Source of the DNA: Acidobacteriota bacterium
GTDB lineage: Bacteria > Acidobacteriota > Holophagae > Holophagales > Holophagaceae
Reading direction: 5' to 3'
Assembly (NCBI GenBank): GCA_016195985.1
Contig: JACPYP010000029.1
Location: forward strand, 170,092-234,091
DNA: 64,000 nt
Shown here: one piece after another, positions 25,623 to 34,077 of the stretch
Layout of the letters: each line of letters begins with the position of its first letter
Position numbering within the stretch: position 1 is the first letter of the stretch
Translations under genes and position numbers: made by a program
The notes under the pieces: model-generated
What the model saw: only the letters and a program-made list of their open reading frames with translations
The model's database searches: none
What the model was told of the DNA's origin: nothing

Positions 25623-26629
25623 GCCTTGCGGCCTCCGAGGGCTCGGTTGAAGGAGACGCCGGGCTGTCCGAGTTTCTCCATCACCAGTTTGAGCTGCTCT
25701 GCCGTGAGGGTGCAACGCAGGCCCACGCGCCGTTTCTCTTGCATCAACTCGGGAGTGGCCCCCTGGGTGGACTGGATGGCGTTGGCGGCGGCCACCAGAC
25801 GCTGGAGCCAAGGGGTGACCTGGTTGATGCCCTCGGGGCTGCCGGCCAGGGCCAGCTCGAAGTGGACGGGTTGGTCTTTGTCGGCGCCGGGGGTGATGCT
25901 CCAGAACAGGGCCGTGACTCCCTTGGGGAGGTCCTTGACGAAGTCGTTCTCGAAGCCGCGCTTCAGCCCGCCCAGAAGGGCCTCGGGCTGGAGGAAGCCC
26001 TGGAAGGGGGCCCGGGGGCTGATCCACTCGGCCGCCAGGGCCGCATCGGGCTGGGTGCTGAGGTTGTCCTTGGCGGCCATGCGGTTGAGGGCCTCCAGCG
26101 AGCCGATCCAGACCTGGCCCTTTTCGTCGCTGGCGGCGCGGATGTGGGCCTTGGTGCCCTTGGCTTCCACATCGAGGATTACGTAGAGCGGCCAGTCGCG
26201 GCCCTGGAGATGGAGGCTCCCCTCCTGGGGGAAGGATTCGGACAGGGCCCCCACCAGGGCGGCGGGGTCCTTGAACTGGTTGAGCTGGATGAGGGCATGC
26301 TCGATGCCCTGCTGAAGGCTTTCTTCGCCCTTCTGGGGCAGTCCCACGAGGTGGAAGGTGACCCGGCCCGTTTCAGAGCGGGGGTTGATGTGCGCCTTCT
26401 GCAGGAAGAGGTCGAGGGCCCGTTCCACCATGGGATCCCGCGAGATGAGAGATTGGACGTCCTTGTGGGTGAGCATCCATCCGGCTTCGCCCGAAAACGC
26501 CGCCAGGCTGTCCCCGGGGGCGGCCTGCACCCAGGTGGACACGCGGGCCTTGGGCCGGCAGGAGGGGGCCGTGCCCAGGCAGATCAAGGCCACCGCGGCG
26601 GGAATCAGGATGGCTGCGGGGCGTCGCAT
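25619..26629 (-). CDS. Hypothetical lipoprotein in the sigma-factor operon
   Basis: A 336-residue protein with a lipoprotein-type signal (AAVALICLGTAPSC). A large alpha/beta domain follows with no recognised family; landmarks are GEAGWMLTHKDVQSLISRDPMV, WPLYVILDVEAKGTKAHIRAA and GVTALFWSITPGADKDQPVHFELALAGSPE. The pattern of long helices and paired strands with a comparison of quality-like values resembles secreted proteins of about 300 residues described only as hypothetical. The start is the ATG at 26629. Its stop overlaps the ECF sigma start. Confidence 0.6.
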   Translation of the reverse strand: MRRPAAILIPAAVALICLGTAPSCRPKARVSTWVQAAPGDSLAAFSGEAGWMLTHKDVQSLISRDPMVERALDLFLQKAHINPRSETGRVTFHLVGLPQKGEESLQQGIEHALIQLNQFKDPAALVGALSESFPQEGSLHLQGRDWPLYVILDVEAKGTKAHIRAASDEKGQVWIGSLEALNRMAAKDNLSTQPDAALAAEWISPRAPFQGFLQPEALLGGLKRGFENDFVKDLPKGVTALFWSITPGADKDQPVHFELALAGSPEGINQVTPWLQRLVAAANAIQSTQGATPELMQEKRRVGLRCTLTAEQLKLVMEKLGQPGVSFNRALGGRKA

Positions 26630-26691
26630 GGGGTCTCCTGAAAGGGCTACGCGGTCCGGCCCTCCGCGTTTACCGGAGGGCCAAGGTGGCC

Positions 26692-28476
26692 TCAACCCAG
26701 GGCCCGGAGGGCGGCGGGAAGGTGGGGGCTGCGGAGCAGCTGCTGCTGCTCCGCTTCGGAAAGCAGGCCCCAGATGCGCATGGAGGCTTCCCGGGGGGTT
26801 TTGGGGTTGAGCAGCAGCTCCGACATGATGGCCGCATGGGCCATAAGCACGGGATGGCCCGCGATCTGCTCCAGCACGGCCCGGGGAGTGAGCTTGTTCC
26901 GGGCCAGGCGGAGCAGGATGCCCGGATCCAGCTGCCGGTCTGCCACGAGGCTGTGCAGGGTCTCCTCGTCCTGCAGGACCTCCTGGGGCAGGTGGCGCAA
27001 TAATTCACCGCCGGAGGAGCGGATGGCCGCGATGCGTCCGGGCACGCTCATGGCCTGATAGAGGTCGCGGAGGGTGACGAGGGCCTGCCGCTTGACCTCC
27101 AGATGGAAGATCCGGGGATCCCGCAGCACCTCGATGGCGGGTTTGACGCCCCTCAGGCGCCCCATGAGGCGGAGGGCCGAGGCTTCAGAAATGAGGGGAT
27201 GGTGCACCAGGGCTTCGGCCACCAGCGGATCCTCGGACCAGCCCATGTGGGCGGCGATGGTTTCCACCCGGTCCCGGTCGAGCCCCGGAGCCGTGGCCGC
27301 CAGGAGGCGGGGGCTCAGGGCCGGGTTCTCCAGGGCGAGCTGGAAAACCTGGGGATTGGGATCCTTGAGGACGAGGCTGATCTGCTCCTCCTGGGTGGCC
27401 TGGGTGGCGAGGAAGACCCGCTCCTCCATGCTGGCCCAGCGGCCCTCTTCGCCCCGCTCGGGCAAGGTGGCGGCCATGCCCGACCGTTCCCGCTGAAGGC
27501 GATCGTAGAAGTACTTCACCACGCGGAGCAGGTGCGGCGACTGCCGTTTGGCCCAGTAGGTGATGAACTGGTACTCGCTCTCATCCAGCTGGGTGAAGAA
27601 GCTCACGATCCGGCGCAGGGAGGCGCGGTCCGAGGCGCCCTGCTCCAGGGCGGCCACCAGATGGTTCGAAAGCGCCACCCGCCGCGACAGATCCGCCGGA
27701 GAACCGGGCGCTTCCTGGAGGCCTGTCCGGACGGGTTCGCGGAAGTACCAGCGGGCCTCGGCGTAGACCTCCTCGAAGAAGGCCGGTTCTGCGCTTTCGG
27801 CCAGGGCCCGGCAGATCAAGTCTTCGGAGACCAAGGGGTTCAGCAGGGCGGTCTGGCGCAATTCGGCGTCCGAATCCACGAGGAAGGCAAGGAGCTCTTC
27901 CGGTTGGGCCGTCTGCCGGGCCCGGTCCAGGCTCCTCGCCCGGTCGAGGCCCTCGGCGGGCGGCTGCTGGGGCAGGGCGGCGGGCAGGCTGGTGAGGGCT
28001 TCCCAGTCAGGGTGCTCCCCGGGAAGGGGGGGCATCTCCAGGGTATTCCCGGTGGCGGACACCGTCTTCGCCAACTGCTTGGCCAGCAGCTTGGCGACGG
28101 GTTTCAGCCCCGCGTTCAGCTGCGAGTAGAGGGCCTTCACGGATTCGGAGCGGTCCGCCTTCTCGGCGGTCGGGGCCTGGTCCATTTCCCGCATCTGGTC
28201 GAACAGCGACACCACCATTTCGAGGTCACGGCGGATGGCTTCGGGCGTGGCTTCGTTCTCCGTCAGGCCCAGCAGGATGGGCCAGTGGGCCAGCCAATGC
28301 GGGGTGCGGGCCATGAGGGTGAGCAGCCGCGGCGAGGCCAGGGACCGGGCCAGGCCCTCGAGCATGTGCACCTGGCCCTCTGAAGGCAGCTGGGGGCGCA
28401 CCAGGGCCAGGTGATGGAAATGAACCTGCTCGGATTCCGCGAGGGTCTCCAGGAACGCGGACTCCCCTTCCCTCAC
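26692..28476 (-). CDS. Large helical-repeat (HEAT / leucine-rich-variant-like) protein
   Basis: A 594-residue, almost entirely helical soluble protein. Repeats of about 25-30 residues follow a pattern in which a short helix is broken by D-x-E/P and followed by L-x-x-ALENP (PNPQVFQLALENPALSPRLLA, DPLVAEALVHHPLISEASALRLM, DEETLHSLVADRQLDPGILLRLA). This is the leucine-rich-repeat-variant/HEAT style seen in many predatory or complex bacteria. The start is GTG at 28476 behind GGGAGGA. Function unknown; probably a protein-binding scaffold. Confidence 0.65.
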   Translation of the reverse strand: MREGESAFLETLAESEQVHFHHLALVRPQLPSEGQVHMLEGLARSLASPRLLTLMARTPHWLAHWPILLGLTENEATPEAIRRDLEMVVSLFDQMREMDQAPTAEKADRSESVKALYSQLNAGLKPVAKLLAKQLAKTVSATGNTLEMPPLPGEHPDWEALTSLPAALPQQPPAEGLDRARSLDRARQTAQPEELLAFLVDSDAELRQTALLNPLVSEDLICRALAESAEPAFFEEVYAEARWYFREPVRTGLQEAPGSPADLSRRVALSNHLVAALEQGASDRASLRRIVSFFTQLDESEYQFITYWAKRQSPHLLRVVKYFYDRLQRERSGMAATLPERGEEGRWASMEERVFLATQATQEEQISLVLKDPNPQVFQLALENPALSPRLLAATAPGLDRDRVETIAAHMGWSEDPLVAEALVHHPLISEASALRLMGRLRGVKPAIEVLRDPRIFHLEVKRQALVTLRDLYQAMSVPGRIAAIRSSGGELLRHLPQEVLQDEETLHSLVADRQLDPGILLRLARNKLTPRAVLEQIAGHPVLMAHAAIMSELLLNPKTPREASMRIWGLLSEAEQQQLLRSPHLPAALRALG

Positions 28477-28490
28477 GGCTCCTCCCGGGA

Positions 28491-29249
28491 TCAGGCGCAG
28501 GCGCCCTGAAGGAAGGCGAGAAGCCTGGGATCCTGCTGGAACAGGAGGGCGTCCACCAGGGCGCCCTTGAGGGCGGGGAGGTTCTGGACCATTTCCAGGT
28601 GGTCGGGCGTGGTGATGCTGCCGCCCATGACCATGGGCAGGCCCGTGGCGGCCCCCAGTTCCCGGGCGGTCTGGAAATCGGGTTCGGCGGAGCCCGGAAT
28701 GTCGATGAAGAGAAGGCGCTTGAAGCCGTAGGCCTTGGCCCGCAGGGCGAGATCCAGGGCCGTCAGGTCATCGGGATCCACCCAGCCGGAGCGGTGCACC
28801 TTTCCCGCGCGGGCATCAATGGCCGCCGTGAGGAAGGGCTGGAACCGGGCCATGAGCTGCTCGGCCACCATGGGGGACTTGTGGAGGATGGTGCCGGCCA
28901 CCAGCCAGGTGGCGCCGAGGTCGATGAAAAACTGGGCCTGGTCCGAGCTGCGGATGCCCCCGGCGATCTGGACGCAGACCTTGCGCTCGCGGGCGTGGCA
29001 ACGGTGGAGGATCTGGCCGATCAAGTCGCGGTTGTTGCCGCGGCCCATGGCCGCATCCACGTCCACCAGGGCCAACCGGGTGGCCCCTTCTTCGATCAGG
29101 TAATCCGCCAGCTCCCAGGGGGTCAGCAGGCAGGATTCCCCCATGCCGGCGGTTGAGACCACGCGGCCATTCTGGAGGTTCAAGGTCGGGTAGATCTTCA
29201 AGCGCACATCCCCGCTAAGAGGCAAAGGGGAGTGTAACGCAAGGGTCAC
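28491..29249 (-). CDS. HisA/HisF-family (beta/alpha)8 barrel protein with altered catalytic residue
   Basis: A 252-residue TIM barrel most like HisA (ProFAR isomerase). The second-half aspartates are present (TAAIDARAGKV, RLLFIDIPGS), as are IAGGIRSSDQAQ and VMGGSITTPDHL phosphate-binding loops. In HisA the first barrel strand carries the catalytic Asp (xxxAIDLxxG); here it reads IYPTLNLQNG, so that Asp is Asn. No other his genes are near. The start is GTG at 29249 overlapping the rnc stop; GTG 29207 just before RLKIYP is an alternative. It may have another substrate or have lost activity. Confidence 0.7.
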   Translation of the reverse strand: MTLALHSPLPLSGDVRLKIYPTLNLQNGRVVSTAGMGESCLLTPWELADYLIEEGATRLALVDVDAAMGRGNNRDLIGQILHRCHARERKVCVQIAGGIRSSDQAQFFIDLGATWLVAGTILHKSPMVAEQLMARFQPFLTAAIDARAGKVHRSGWVDPDDLTALDLALRAKAYGFKRLLFIDIPGSAEPDFQTARELGAATGLPMVMGGSITTPDHLEMVQNLPALKGALVDALLFQQDPRLLAFLQGACA

Positions 29250-29956
29250 CGATCTGTGCGGGTTCCGAGCTGATCCAGCAGCAGGCGGGCCGCCTCCCCC
29301 TCGGCCCGCTTGCGCGTGGGCCCTTCGGCCTGAGCCGTGTGGGCGGCCACGGAGACCTGGACTTTGAACCGGGGCGCATGGCCCGGTCCGGTCTGATCCA
29401 CCAGCGCGTAGCCGGGCGCAGGCAGGCCCAGCCGGGCGGCGGTTTCCTGGAGGTGGGTCTTGGGGTCGGTGTGGATCCAGCTTTCCGGCTGGGCCTGGCG
29501 GATGGCCTGAAGGAAACGGACCTCCACCAGGGCCTGCACCGTTTCGGCGCCGTTCCCCGCGCTGGCCTGGGCGTCCAGATAGATGGCGGCCAGGACCGCT
29601 TCGAGGGCGTCGGCCAGGGGCTTGGATCCCATGGGCGGGGCTTTGCGGGGGTGGATGGCTTGGAGAGCCTGGTCGAGGCCCAGGGCCAAGGCCCAGTCGC
29701 GCAGGGCCTCCGTGCGCACGAGGACGCCGCGGAACTTGCTCATGGCCCCCTCCTGCCAGTCGCCGCGCTCCCGGTGGAGCAGCAGGGCCACGGTGAAGTT
29801 CAGCAGGGCGTCGCCCAGGAACTCCAGGCGCTGGTTGTCCCGGCCGGTGCCGGCGGACGTGTGCGTGAGAGCCTCCCGGAGGAGGGCCTGGTCCTTGAAC
29901 GGGTGTCCCAACCGGGCTTCCAGATCGCCCAGGTCATCCTTGCGCCGGGTCATCAT
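29246..29956 (-). CDS. rnc: Ribonuclease III
   Basis: A 236-residue RNase III, which cleaves double-stranded RNA, including rRNA precursors. The catalytic domain holds the signature QRLEFLGDALLNF (residues about 41-53), and the second acidic site is in SKPLADALEAVLAAIYLD. The double-stranded RNA-binding domain begins DPKTHLQETAARLGL and ends RKRAEGEAARLLLDQL. The start is ATG at 29956 (or the adjacent ATG at 29953); it overlaps the kinase stop by one base, which shows that the 58 extra codons in the ORF track are not used. Confidence 0.95.
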   Translation of the reverse strand: MMTRRKDDLGDLEARLGHPFKDQALLREALTHTSAGTGRDNQRLEFLGDALLNFTVALLLHRERGDWQEGAMSKFRGVLVRTEALRDWALALGLDQALQAIHPRKAPPMGSKPLADALEAVLAAIYLDAQASAGNGAETVQALVEVRFLQAIRQAQPESWIHTDPKTHLQETAARLGLPAPGYALVDQTGPGHAPRFKVQVSVAAHTAQAEGPTRKRAEGEAARLLLDQLGTRTDR

Positions 29957-31647
29957 CAATCCGCGAGATCGGTGGGCAGCTTCCGGTTGAACCGGGCCTG
30001 GTTGAGCACCGACCGGAAGCGCACGTTGCGGCCCGCCATCTGGCCGAGGATGCCCTGGCGGCGGGCCTCCCGCAGCTCCTGGACGAACTCCTCGTGGCGG
30101 CCCCGGTCGTAGAGCACCACCGCCAGCCAAGCGTGGGCGTTGACGTTGTACGGATCGGCCTTGAGGGCCTGCCTGAAGCCCTGGATCGCCTTCTCGGGCT
30201 GGCTGTCCACCATCTGGATGGATTCGCTCAGCGAGACATTGCCGAGGTTCCTGCGCTCATGGACCTCCAGCTTGTCGAGCTTGTCGGACTGGTAGAGCTC
30301 CGGCTGATCGATGGCCTTGGCGTCCACGGGCCTGGGCGGCAGGGGCCGGGCTGGCTCGGATCTGGACTCGCCCCTGGGCGGCACGGGTTTGGAGGGCAGG
30401 TCCACCGCGGGCTGCAGCGGGCTTTCAGGTTTCTGGGGCGCGGACACCCCCCTGGATCCGGCCGGGGCCGGCAGGGCCTGGGCTCCCTGGCCGCCCTTGG
30501 CGGCATCGTTGGTGGCGGGATCCTGGCCGGGGGTGCCGGAGCTGGGATTCGTGGTCTTGGCTTCGGCCTGGAGGGGGGTGGTTCCGTGGTCCCTCAGCAT
30601 CCACCAGGCCGTGCCTCCGACGCCGGCCAGCAGCAGGGCCGCCACGCCGATCCACAACCCCTTTCCGCCGCTGGAGGGGGCCGCGGGACGGATGGCGGGG
30701 GCCGCCTGCGCAGGCAGGGGCTGGAGGGCGGAGGGTCCGGGTGCCGTGACCTCGGGCACGAGGGGGCGCAACTGGGCGGTGGGCGCGGCGTGCAGCTGGG
30801 TGGTGGCCTCTTCCACCTGGCCCATCCAGGAGGGATCCTTGGCGGCGCGCAGCGCCCGGGCCAGATCCTCGGCGGTCTGGTAGCGTTCGTCGGGGTTCTT
30901 GCACAGGGCGCGGTCCAGGACGGAGCGGATGGCGGGGCTGATGCCGCGCAGTTTTTCGGTTTCGATGGGCTCCGGCGCCTCGTTGACGATCTTGTAGAGC
31001 ACGGTGGGTGTGGTGTCCCCGGCGAAGGGCTTCCGGCCGCTCAGACACTCGTAGAGCATCACGCCCACGGCGAAGAGGTCGCTGCGGGGATCCGGCTTGC
31101 CGGTGCGGATGTACTCCGGGGCCATGTAGCTCACGGTGCCCATGACCATGCCCGTGGCGGTCATGTCCGAATTGCTGATCTTGGCCACGCCGAAATCCAT
31201 GACCTTGGCGTGGAGGCGCTTGCCGTCGCGCTGGACGCGCACGTTGGTGGGCTTGATGTCCCGGTGCACGATGGCCTGGCGGTGGGCGAAGCCCAGCCCG
31301 TCGCAGACCTGGGCGAGGACTTCCAGGGCCTCAGAGCGGGTCAGGGACTGCTCCTGGAGCAGTTCGTCCAGATCGTTCCCGCGGACAAATTCCATGGCGA
31401 TGTAGAGCACGTCCTGGTCTTCGCCGAATTCGTAGATGGTCACGAGATTCGGATGGTTCAGCACGCCGGCGGCCCGGGCCTCCCGGGCGAAGCGCTCCTT
31501 CGCCTCGCCGCCCTGGGCGGCGGAGGGGAGGATGGTCTTGATGGCCACCTCGCGGCCGATGGAGGGATCCACCCCCAGGTAGACCTCGCCCATGGCGCCG
31601 TTGCCAAGGACGCGCTTGATTTCGAATTTCCCGAGTTTTTCGAACAT
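29956..31647 (-). CDS. Membrane-bound serine/threonine protein kinase with C-terminal TPR-like domain
   Basis: A 563-residue Hanks-type kinase. The kinase domain (residues 6-265) has the P-loop VLGNGAMGEVYLG, lysine in EVAIKTI, catalytic loop IVHRDIKPTNVRV, DFGVAK and APEYIRTGKPDPRSDLFAVG. A Pro/Ala-rich juxtamembrane linker is followed by one transmembrane helix (LWIGVAALLLAGVGGTAWWM), a Pro/Ser-rich extracytoplasmic spacer and a helical C-terminal segment with one TPR-like pair (PEKAIQGFRQALKADPYNVNAHAWLAVVLY). The start MFEKLGKFEIKRVLG at 31647 fits the family; the ORF-track extension does not. First gene of the long operon. Confidence 0.93.
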   Translation of the reverse strand: MFEKLGKFEIKRVLGNGAMGEVYLGVDPSIGREVAIKTILPSAAQGGEAKERFAREARAAGVLNHPNLVTIYEFGEDQDVLYIAMEFVRGNDLDELLQEQSLTRSEALEVLAQVCDGLGFAHRQAIVHRDIKPTNVRVQRDGKRLHAKVMDFGVAKISNSDMTATGMVMGTVSYMAPEYIRTGKPDPRSDLFAVGVMLYECLSGRKPFAGDTTPTVLYKIVNEAPEPIETEKLRGISPAIRSVLDRALCKNPDERYQTAEDLARALRAAKDPSWMGQVEEATTQLHAAPTAQLRPLVPEVTAPGPSALQPLPAQAAPAIRPAAPSSGGKGLWIGVAALLLAGVGGTAWWMLRDHGTTPLQAEAKTTNPSSGTPGQDPATNDAAKGGQGAQALPAPAGSRGVSAPQKPESPLQPAVDLPSKPVPPRGESRSEPARPLPPRPVDAKAIDQPELYQSDKLDKLEVHERRNLGNVSLSESIQMVDSQPEKAIQGFRQALKADPYNVNAHAWLAVVLYDRGRHEEFVQELREARRQGILGQMAGRNVRFRSVLNQARFNRKLPTDLAD

Positions 31648-31812
31648 GGGCGGACCCTTCCGGGTGCAGGTGATGGACAGTAGGACAGGATAGGTCCAGA
31701 TGGCCCCCCCGGCCAAGGACTCGGCCCAGGACTTGGTATATTTCGGCATCACTCGCGCTTTCGGGGCTGGCGGACCGGCCCGGAACATGCAAACTAGAAG
31801 CCACCAGCTGGA

Positions 31813-33228
31813 GTGTCAGTGCCCGAAGTGCGGATACACCATTTTCTTCCAGCCCTCATGGGCTCCCTCCATCAGCAGCGGGCGGAGGGCGAGCTGGTGC
31901 TTGAGCAGAACGACGGCACCCGCCGCATGTACTGGGTGGAGGGTTCGCTGAAGTACCTGCGCAGCGATGCGGTGGGCGAGCAGTTCGGCAGTTTCCTCGT
32001 GCGCCGGGGCGTGCTGGACCTGGCGGCCCTGAAGGAACTGCTCGTGGATGGAGAAGGCGCCCGGGTGGGCGACCGCGTGGTGCAATGGGGCCTGATGTCC
32101 CTGCGCGAGCGGGACGAGCGTCTCCATGAGCTGTTCGGGTCGCTGCTGCTGCATGCCATGGAGCATCCCATCCTGAAGCTGACCTGGATTCCTGGCCCCC
32201 TGAAGGAGAACCTGGCCGGGGACATGCTGTTCCAACTGGACCACCGCCGGGTGGTCTGGGAGATCTTCCAGAGCGCCCAGGTGGATCAGGAGCTGGTCCA
32301 GATGTTTCTGAGCGAGCCGAACTGGCGCTGGGAGGCGGTGCCGAACCTCCTGGACGCGCTCAGCGACCTGCCCCTCACGCCGACCCTGGCCTATGCCTTG
32401 TCCCTGCTGGGAACGGAACCCCTCGGCTGCGACACCATTTCTTCCCTGACGGGCCTTCCCCAGGAAAAGGCCGCGCGGCTGGTGGCGACGCTCTGGGCCC
32501 TGGGCGGCATGAACCTGGTCCAGGGCGACCTTCCCCTGGTGGAAAAGGCCGCCGTGCTGGAAACCCCGGAGCCTTTCGCCGCCCCCGACATTGAAATCGA
32601 ACTGGAACCGGGGCTGGAGCAGGACCTCCAGCTGGATTTGAGCGGGGACGACCCCATCTCCTCCGAGGGGTTCGGTTCCCAGGAAATGGAAATCAGCCAG
32701 CCCATGCTCATGCCGGGCCCGGGCCCGACACCGGGTTCCGTGCCGGCGATGTCTTCTTCCGGCCCCCACGAGGAGGAAGAGCCTCCGGTCGAGGAGCGGG
32801 CCCGCCGCCTGCTCATCAAGGCCAAGTCCTACATCATGCAGGACCGCACCAGCGAGGCCATCCGGGCCCTCGAGCAGGCCATCAAGCTGGATGGGGACAC
32901 GCCCGGAGCCTTCGAGACATGGATGCTCCTGGGCCGGCTGAGGCTCAGCAACCCCGCCTGGTCCACCCGCGCCATCGAGGCCCTTCAAGTGGCCTCCCGC
33001 TTGAATCCCAGGGCCGCAGAACCCTGGGCCCTGATGGGGGAGCTGTACCACCGGAAGGGCTTCCACGCCAACGCCCAGGGCTGCTTCCGTCGGGCGCTGG
33101 AACTGGATCCTTCCGTGGCCGTTCCCGTGGGATGGTCCAGGGAGGAGGCCGCCCAGCCCCAGGGGGCCAAGGATCAGGCCGGGCTCATGGGCCGGCTGAA
33201 GGGCATGTTCGGGCGGGAGCGGGGCTGA
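31813..33228 (+). CDS. DUF4388 (PATAN-like) and tetratricopeptide-repeat protein
   Basis: A 471-residue soluble protein. The N-terminal 70 residues (AEGELVLEQNDGTRRMYWVEGSLKYLRSDAVGEQFGSFLVRRG) read as a DUF4388/PATAN domain, found in response-regulator-linked or gliding-related proteins. A winged-helix-like middle and an acidic Pro/Ser linker follow, then two or three TPR units at the C-terminus (LIKAKSYIMQDRTSEAIRALEQAIKLDG, NPRAAEPWALMGELYHRKGFHANAQGCFRRALELDP). The start is GTG at 31813. It is divergent from the Ser/Thr kinase, with 165 bases between; a shared regulatory role is plausible but unproven. Confidence 0.75.
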   Translation: MSVPEVRIHHFLPALMGSLHQQRAEGELVLEQNDGTRRMYWVEGSLKYLRSDAVGEQFGSFLVRRGVLDLAALKELLVDGEGARVGDRVVQWGLMSLRERDERLHELFGSLLLHAMEHPILKLTWIPGPLKENLAGDMLFQLDHRRVVWEIFQSAQVDQELVQMFLSEPNWRWEAVPNLLDALSDLPLTPTLAYALSLLGTEPLGCDTISSLTGLPQEKAARLVATLWALGGMNLVQGDLPLVEKAAVLETPEPFAAPDIEIELEPGLEQDLQLDLSGDDPISSEGFGSQEMEISQPMLMPGPGPTPGSVPAMSSSGPHEEEEPPVEERARRLLIKAKSYIMQDRTSEAIRALEQAIKLDGDTPGAFETWMLLGRLRLSNPAWSTRAIEALQVASRLNPRAAEPWALMGELYHRKGFHANAQGCFRRALELDPSVAVPVGWSREEAAQPQGAKDQAGLMGRLKGMFGRERG

Positions 33229-33240
33229 GCCCTCGTCCCG

Positions 33241-34050
33241 TCAGCGCCAGCTGTCCGCGGGCGTCAGCACGGGGCGGAGCCCCTCGATGGGCCGCATGTC
33301 GCGGTGGATGGCCAGCATGTTGATCGAGACGATGCCGGGGAAGACATTCTCGGCGTTCCCCTTGAAATTGCCGGGGCTGAAAAGCGGCGGTGTGTGCCAC
33401 CAGAGCCGGTAGCCCATGTCGAAGAGGTTCTGGATCAGCTCCGCGGATTTGTCGGCCCGGTCGTTCTCGATGTACATGATCGGGCGGCAGCGCTCGATGG
33501 TTTCCCTGGCCCCTTTCAGCACCTCGGATTCGTGCCCTTCCACATCCAACTTGAGGAAATCGACGCGGTCCAGCTGGAAGCCATCCAACTGGCCCAGGGG
33601 GACGGTTTCGCCCTCTTCCACCATGTCCATGCTGACGCCGCCGAAGTTGTAGGGCTGGGAGTAGTCGAGGGCGGGGAAGATGCAAGTGCCATCCGAATCT
33701 CCCAAGGCGATGGCGTAGGTGAGGACGTTGGGCACGCTGTTGAGCACCAGGTTCGCGCAAAGGATCTTGTGGAGGACCGGCTGGGGCTCGAAGGCCACCA
33801 CCACGCCGCTGGGCCCCACGAGCTGCGCCAGGGGCACCGTGTGGGCGCCGATGTTGGCTCCCACGTCCAGGACGATGGCCCCTTCGCCCACGAACTGGGT
33901 GAAGAGGTCGAACTCGCCCTGGCTGAACTGCCCGTATTCCTTGAAGGAGCGCCCCACGTACTGATCCTTGGGCGGGTAAAGCATGGGGCCGTACCGGCCT
34001 TCGGTCAGTTCGACGAAGGGTGGAAAGGGCTGGCAGGGGTTGGTTCGCAT
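33241..34050 (-). CDS. FkbM family methyltransferase
   Basis: A 269-residue SAM-dependent O-methyltransferase of the FkbM type. Motif I is VLDVGANIGAHTVPLA, the next acidic motif AFEPQPVLHKIL, then VDFLKLDVEGHESEVLKGA and the C-terminal PIMYIENDRADKS. FkbM proteins methylate hydroxyls on sugars or polyketides. At the edge of a sugar gene cluster it probably methylates a glycan residue. Convergent with the DUF4388 gene. Confidence 0.92.
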   Translation of the reverse strand: MRTNPCQPFPPFVELTEGRYGPMLYPPKDQYVGRSFKEYGQFSQGEFDLFTQFVGEGAIVLDVGANIGAHTVPLAQLVGPSGVVVAFEPQPVLHKILCANLVLNSVPNVLTYAIALGDSDGTCIFPALDYSQPYNFGGVSMDMVEEGETVPLGQLDGFQLDRVDFLKLDVEGHESEVLKGARETIERCRPIMYIENDRADKSAELIQNLFDMGYRLWWHTPPLFSPGNFKGNAENVFPGIVSINMLAIHRDMRPIEGLRPVLTPADSWR

Positions 34051-34077
34051 ATCAGCCTCACACGTTCATGGAGCCGT

